A stretch of 64,000 bases of DNA from Myxococcus sp046520405 (GTDB lineage: Bacteria; Myxococcota; Myxococcia; Myxococcales; Myxococcaceae): positions 1-64,000 of the forward strand of contig JBKGHI010000002.1 of assembly GCA_046520405.1 (NCBI GenBank), in the 5' to 3' direction. The position numbers were made by a program, and so were the translations under genes. Below are positions 62,001 through 64,000 of the stretch, piece after piece. How positions within the stretch are numbered: the stretch's first letter is position 1; every line of letters starts with the position of its first letter. The notes below the pieces were generated by a model that was given only the letters and a program-made list of their open reading frames with translations, was not told the DNA's origin and did not search any database.

Positions 62001-64000
62001 CCATCATCCGCTCTGCCGTGGCGGCATCGAACAGGTCGGTGTTGTAGTTCAGTGCACCGGAGAACCCCTTTGGGGTCTCTTCCAACAAGAGACTCAGGTC
62101 GAACTTGACGGTCTCCAGCTCTGTCTCGAGGACCTGCAACGACAGTCCTGGCAACTCCAGGCGCACGGGTGGCGTGTTCTGCAGGGTGAAGGTGACCTGG
62201 AAGAGCGGGGATCGGCTCGGGTCTCTCGCGGGTTGCAGCACCTCGACGAGCTTCTCGAAGGGCACGTCCTGGTGCTCGAAGGCGCCCAGCGTTGACGCCT
62301 TCACCTGGGCCAACAGCTCACGGAAGGTGAGCTCCGGCGACATGCGGGCACGGAAGACCAGCGTGTTGACGAAGAATCCGATGAGGCCTTCCAGCTCGGG
62401 CCGGGTGCGGCCGGCAATGGGCGAACCGACGGAGATGTCCTGCTGACCTGAGTACCGTGAGAGCAGTACCTGCCAGGTGGCCAGCAGCACCATGAAGGGC
62501 GTGGCCTCGTGGCGGCGCGCCAGCGTGGTCACCGCCTCGGAGACCGGCGCGGGCAGGTTCACAGGGAGGAGCGCCCCACGATAGGTCTGCACCGCCGGAC
62601 GCGGCCTGTCCGTGGGCAGCTCCAGCGCCATGGGCGCTCCGGCGAGCTGTTCACGCCAGTAGCTCAGCCGTGACTCCAGCACCGGCCCCTGCATCCACTC
62701 TCGCTGCCAGAGGGCGTAGTCGGCGTACTGCACCGGCAGCGAAGGAACGTGGGGCTCACGGCGCTGAACGGCGGCTTCGTAGCCCTCTGCCACTTCGCGC
62801 ACCAGCACGCCCACCGACCAACCGTCGGACACGATGTGGTGCATCGTCACCAGCAGGACGTGCCGGTCCGAGGCCAGCCGCAGCAGGCGGGCCCGGAAGA
62901 GCGGGCCTCGCACCAGATTGAATGGTACGTGCGCCTCCTCTTTCGCGAGCTGCTGAGCCCGGGCGTCGCGCTCGCCTTCGGGCACGACGGAGAGGTCCGT
63001 GATGGGCAGTTCCAAGGGCGCGTTCGGATTCACGACCTGGATGGGGAGGTCGCCCTCGTTCCGGAACGTCGTGCGCAATGACTCGTGTCGCTGGACCACC
63101 CGACGCAGGGATTGCTCCATCGCGTCAACGTCGAGTGCTCCTTCAATGACCACCGCCGCGGGGTTGTTGTACGTCGCGGTGTCGGGCGTGAGTTGCTCCA
63201 TCACCCACAGCCGCTGTTGGACGAAGGACTGGGGCAGTGGCCGATCGCGTGGAGCGGCACGGAGGGGTGGCAGGGCTCCGGCGGTGCCACGAGCCCGCTC
63301 CGCATCCAGACGCGCGGCCAGCGCCGCCACCGTGCTCTGCTCGAAGAGGGCGCGTAGCGGCAGGTCGACGTCGAAGTCCTGGCGCAGCCGTGCCACCAAC
63401 TGCGTGGCCAGGAGCGAGTGGCCTCCAAGCGCGAAGAAGTCATCATCCGCGTTGACCGTTTCGACATGGAGCAGCGTGGCCCAGTGGGAGGCGACACGAC
63501 GCTCCGTGTCCGTGCTGAGCGGTCGCGTGGCGGCGTGCCGCGGGGCGTCTGGTGCCGGCAGGGCCTTGCGGTCCAGCTTGCCATTGGGGGTAAGTGGCAG
63601 GGCCTCCAGCGTAACGAAGGCCGAGGGCACCATGTGCTCGGGGAGCCGCTCCTTGAGGAACGGACGGAGCGTGCCGACGTTCACGGTGGTGGCGGCCTCT
63701 GCTTCCGTGACGACGTATGCCACCAGGCGTTGCAGCCCGGGCGTGTCTTCGCGCACCAGGACCACGGTGGCGCGAATCACGGGGTGTTGGCGCAGTGCGG
63801 ACTCAATCTCCCCCAGTTCGATGCGGAAGCCGCGCAGCTTCACCTGGAAGTCGATGCGGCCCAGGAACTCGAGCTCGCCCTGAGGCAGCCAGCGCGCCCG
63901 GTCGCCCGTCCGGTAGAGGCGAGCACCCGGAGCCGTGCTGAACGGATCAGGGATGAAGCGCTCGGCGGTGAGATCGGGACGATTCAGGTAACCGCGCGCC
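56074..64000 (-). CDS. Non-ribosomal peptide synthetase, terminal modules (5' end outside window)
   Basis: At least 2,640 codons of an assembly-line enzyme, open at the right edge. N to C: end of an A domain (ARLYRTGDRARWLP...FRIELGEIESALRQHP), PCP (LGGHSLL, near 63420), C domain (MHHIVSDGWS, near 62830), A domain (about 61900-60370), PCP (LGGDSIRS, near 60225), C domain (FHHAILDGWS, near 59605), A domain (about 58650-57150), PCP (LGGHSLLAV, near 57035), and thioesterase with GGWSLG (near 56645). My alignment to the PheA code reads D-A-L-W-L-G-G-T-F-K for the middle A domain, close to valine codes, and D-A-C-Q-W-G-L-I-D-K for the last, with no confident match. Being TE-terminated, it releases the product. 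No tailoring genes are visible in the window. Confidence 0.95.
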   Translation of the reverse strand, partial: ARGYLNRPDLTAERFIPDPFSTAPGARLYRTGDRARWLPQGELEFLGRIDFQVKLRGFRIELGEIESALRQHPVIRATVVLVREDTPGLQRLVAYVVTEAEAATTVNVGTLRPFLKERLPEHMVPSAFVTLEALPLTPNGKLDRKALPAPDAPRHAATRPLSTDTERRVASHWATLLHVETVNADDDFFALGGHSLLATQLVARLRQDFDVDLPLRALFEQSTVAALAARLDAERARGTAGALPPLRAAPRDRPLPQSFVQQRLWVMEQLTPDTATYNNPAAVVIEGALDVDAMEQSLRRVVQRHESLRTTFRNEGDLPIQVVNPNAPLELPITDLSVVPEGERDARAQQLAKEEAHVPFNLVRGPLFRARLLRLASDRHVLLVTMHHIVSDGWSVGVLVREVAEGYEAAVQRREPHVPSLPVQYADYALWQREWMQGPVLESRLSYWREQLAGAPMALELPTDRPRPAVQTYRGALLPVNLPAPVSEAVTTLARRHEATPFMVLLATWQVLLSRYSGQQDISVGSPIAGRTRPELEGLIGFFVNTLVFRARMSPELTFRELLAQVKASTLGAFEHQDVPFEKLVEVLQPARDPSRSPLFQVTFTLQNTPPVRLELPGLSLQVLETELETVKFDLSLLLEETPKGFSGALNYNTDLFDAATAERMMGHFHTLLESVVADANQRLAELPLLRTEERQKLLVEWNATSTTFPREASIHALFSEQAARSPEAVALVSGERAVTYVELDRRANQLAHHLRAYGVTRGTRVGLCLERSPELVVGLLAILKAGGAYVPIDHHYPAERISLLFQEAGISVFVTQESIADELPIAGGLMVCVDTDADLIAALPHDAPPSVNLGGDDLAYVMFTSGSTGRPKGVCIPHRAVARLVLANPFIHFGPDEVFLQLAPVAFDASTLELWGALLHGARLVLAPPQSPSLDELAALLTQHRVSTLWLTAALFEQMVIHQGTALAGVRQVLAGGDVLPPLRVRQHLERIPSDAVLVNGYGPTENTTFSATHALRPGDAFGTSVPIGKPLGHSSAFVLDSHMEPVPVGVPGELFVGGDGLAWGYLHRPELTAEKFLPHPFSTAPGARLYRTGDRVRWNADGSLEFLGRSDFQVKVRGFRIELGEIEAVLQQAPGVQEAVVLAREDSPGDKRLVAYVVGEDGVDSVDPRSLRDHVLRKLPEYLVPAIFIPMEALPLSPNGKVDRKALPAPDADRTLTGASFEAPRDASEQTLADIWAEVLGLNQVGIDDSFFELGGDSIRSIQVIAKLRERGLELPILELLQHPTIRQLSGVVKVTDNAIQARIVAPFSLVSETDRQRLPADVEDAYPLATLQSGMLFESAIDASAGIYHDMFSLHLEMALNEPLLHQAFRELFARHAILRTSFHLDGYEEALQLVHREVTPPLRIEDLRHLEAAEQTEYLRAWAEKERVRPFDWEQAPLASLCVHRRTETTLQLTIIFHHAILDGWSAATLFSELFGRYLELLKGTNAPAAPPLAATYRQFVALERETMNSDESERFWLERMAGVDPAPARPHRAKDEALVLHHHRVRVPPEIQQAIQRVAHETSVPLKTVLLAAHLRVCGFIEGTASVVTGMVTNGRPEVLDGERMIGLFLNSVPFPVTLSGGTWLELIHQVAKHEQDMLPHRRYPMARLQQKRGGQPLFQTLFNFVHFHVVGSMNQPGLRLLEAPRGAAWMELPLDTSFSLNPETSELTIELSSSGTERDAAWTSVVGRYYLRALETVATAPQSRYEQTSLMPQDEQHRVLREWNATRMHFEKDTSVHAVFEGCAARTPDAVAVVDEVTQLTYGELDIRATALAAHLRALGVGPEVNVALCVERSASMVVGMLAILKAGGAYVPLDPGYPRNRLEFMLRDCGAPVVLTQKPLRELLPTGPTVVCLDGALPLPLDATLAPAPLSPESPAYIIYTSGTTGRPKGTVVPHRALVNHATWLRSTFALSPTDRGLQMASLSFDASVCEVFGTLLAGATLVIAPPQAKGDAAALVEQVVRERITFMQMVPPLLRELVETQGLRRATHLRWVWCGGEALPDDLVPQLKSQRPDTRLANLYGPTETTIDATFSLVESDAPVTIGRPIGNARAYVLDAALSPLPPSVPGELYITGEGLARGYLNRPDLTAERFIPDPFSEKPGARLYRTGDRVRWTEDGAMEYLGRIDFQVKVRGFRIELGELESALRQHPAVRDTVVLAREDVPGIQRLVAYVVPNASHPERKPALDANELRVFLKERLPEHMVPATIVALDALPLNTSGKVDRRALPLPEETSSQHESYIPPRDAYELELARAFEELLGVSPIGVKSDFFELGGHSLLAVRLQSMLRARTGRSLPITALFQAPTVEGLAALLRREPGPWTPLVPIQRSGSRVPFFCVHPVGGTVFCYTELAQRLGPDQPFYGLQAQGLEGTLLPQGSIDAMAASYVDAIRTVQPQGPYRLGGWSLGAVIAFEMARQLRQRGETVDVLALIEPSSTSLAQGVTADDDMAAATMFALDLARTAGIIPSAPLENSEKDAKALLERVLQEGRKAGVFIPDAGMEQLHALLRVFTANIRALQQHTLGTFPGALSVLRGSDTELEPAEPEDRGWSRHAPQLTVRVIQGDHYSVLRAPGVDALASALTDLLAHADTPQRG

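Overview
The window is a stretch of high-GC chromosome from a myxobacterium, most likely Myxococcus or a close Cystobacterineae relative. The evidence is a strong G/C bias at third codon positions, many secreted lipoproteins, a fungalysin-type protease ending in a MYXO-CTERM-like sorting tail, a large NRPS, a PilZ protein, and the aminoacyl-tRNA synthetase/ribosomal protein block. Genus is an inference from gene content and style, not from a database match.

Layout. 1-3.4 kb: the 3' part of a ribosomal protein S1-like gene, initiator tRNA-Met with its own promoter and terminator, an NmrA-type reductase with a shifted C-terminus, and a small lipoprotein. 3.5-9 kb: a very large secreted M36 metalloprotease. 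9.1-14.2 kb: patatin, amidase (frameshifted), 2OG-Fe(II) oxygenase, DUF1330 and O-methyltransferase genes. 14.2-24.3 kb: topoisomerase IB, then a co-directional trio of a YqiJ-like OB-fold membrane protein (split in this sequence), an SPFH/flotillin (YqiK-like) and a giant DUF3686-type AAA+ ATPase. 24.4-31.2 kb: expansin-like lipoprotein, VWA lipoprotein, VOC protein, DUF1624 acyltransferase, metallophosphoesterase and SDR. 31.4-36.8 kb: a CxxCH protein/lipoprotein/DUF1501 operon, then DUF3105 and DHH-type genes. 37-46.2 kb: two HEXXH lipoprotein peptidases flanking a cold-shock gene, FKBP isomerase, PilZ, LPP20-like and PEGA proteins, an AI-2E-type permease and a frameshifted family-5 uracil-DNA glycosylase.

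46.3-53.5 kb is the translation block: tRNA-Val, thrS, rpmI, rplT, pheS, pheT, ihfA, tRNA-Pro. It resembles the widespread thrS-infC-rpmI-rplT-pheST-ihfA order, but infC is missing from its usual place. Strong intrinsic terminators lie just upstream of both thrS and pheS, with no obvious promoter between terminator and gene. Immediately downstream of tRNA-Pro sits a lower-GC DUF262/DUF1524 (GmrSD-like) gene, probably horizontally acquired defence. From 56 kb to the right edge runs the 3' part of an NRPS (A-PCP-C-A-PCP-C-A-PCP-TE) on the minus strand.

Quality note: four genes (NmrA-type reductase, YqiJ-like, amidase, UDG) carry apparent single-base frameshifts. Three fit one missing base and one fits an extra base, several beside short G or C runs. 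Sequencing error is at least as likely as true gene decay.
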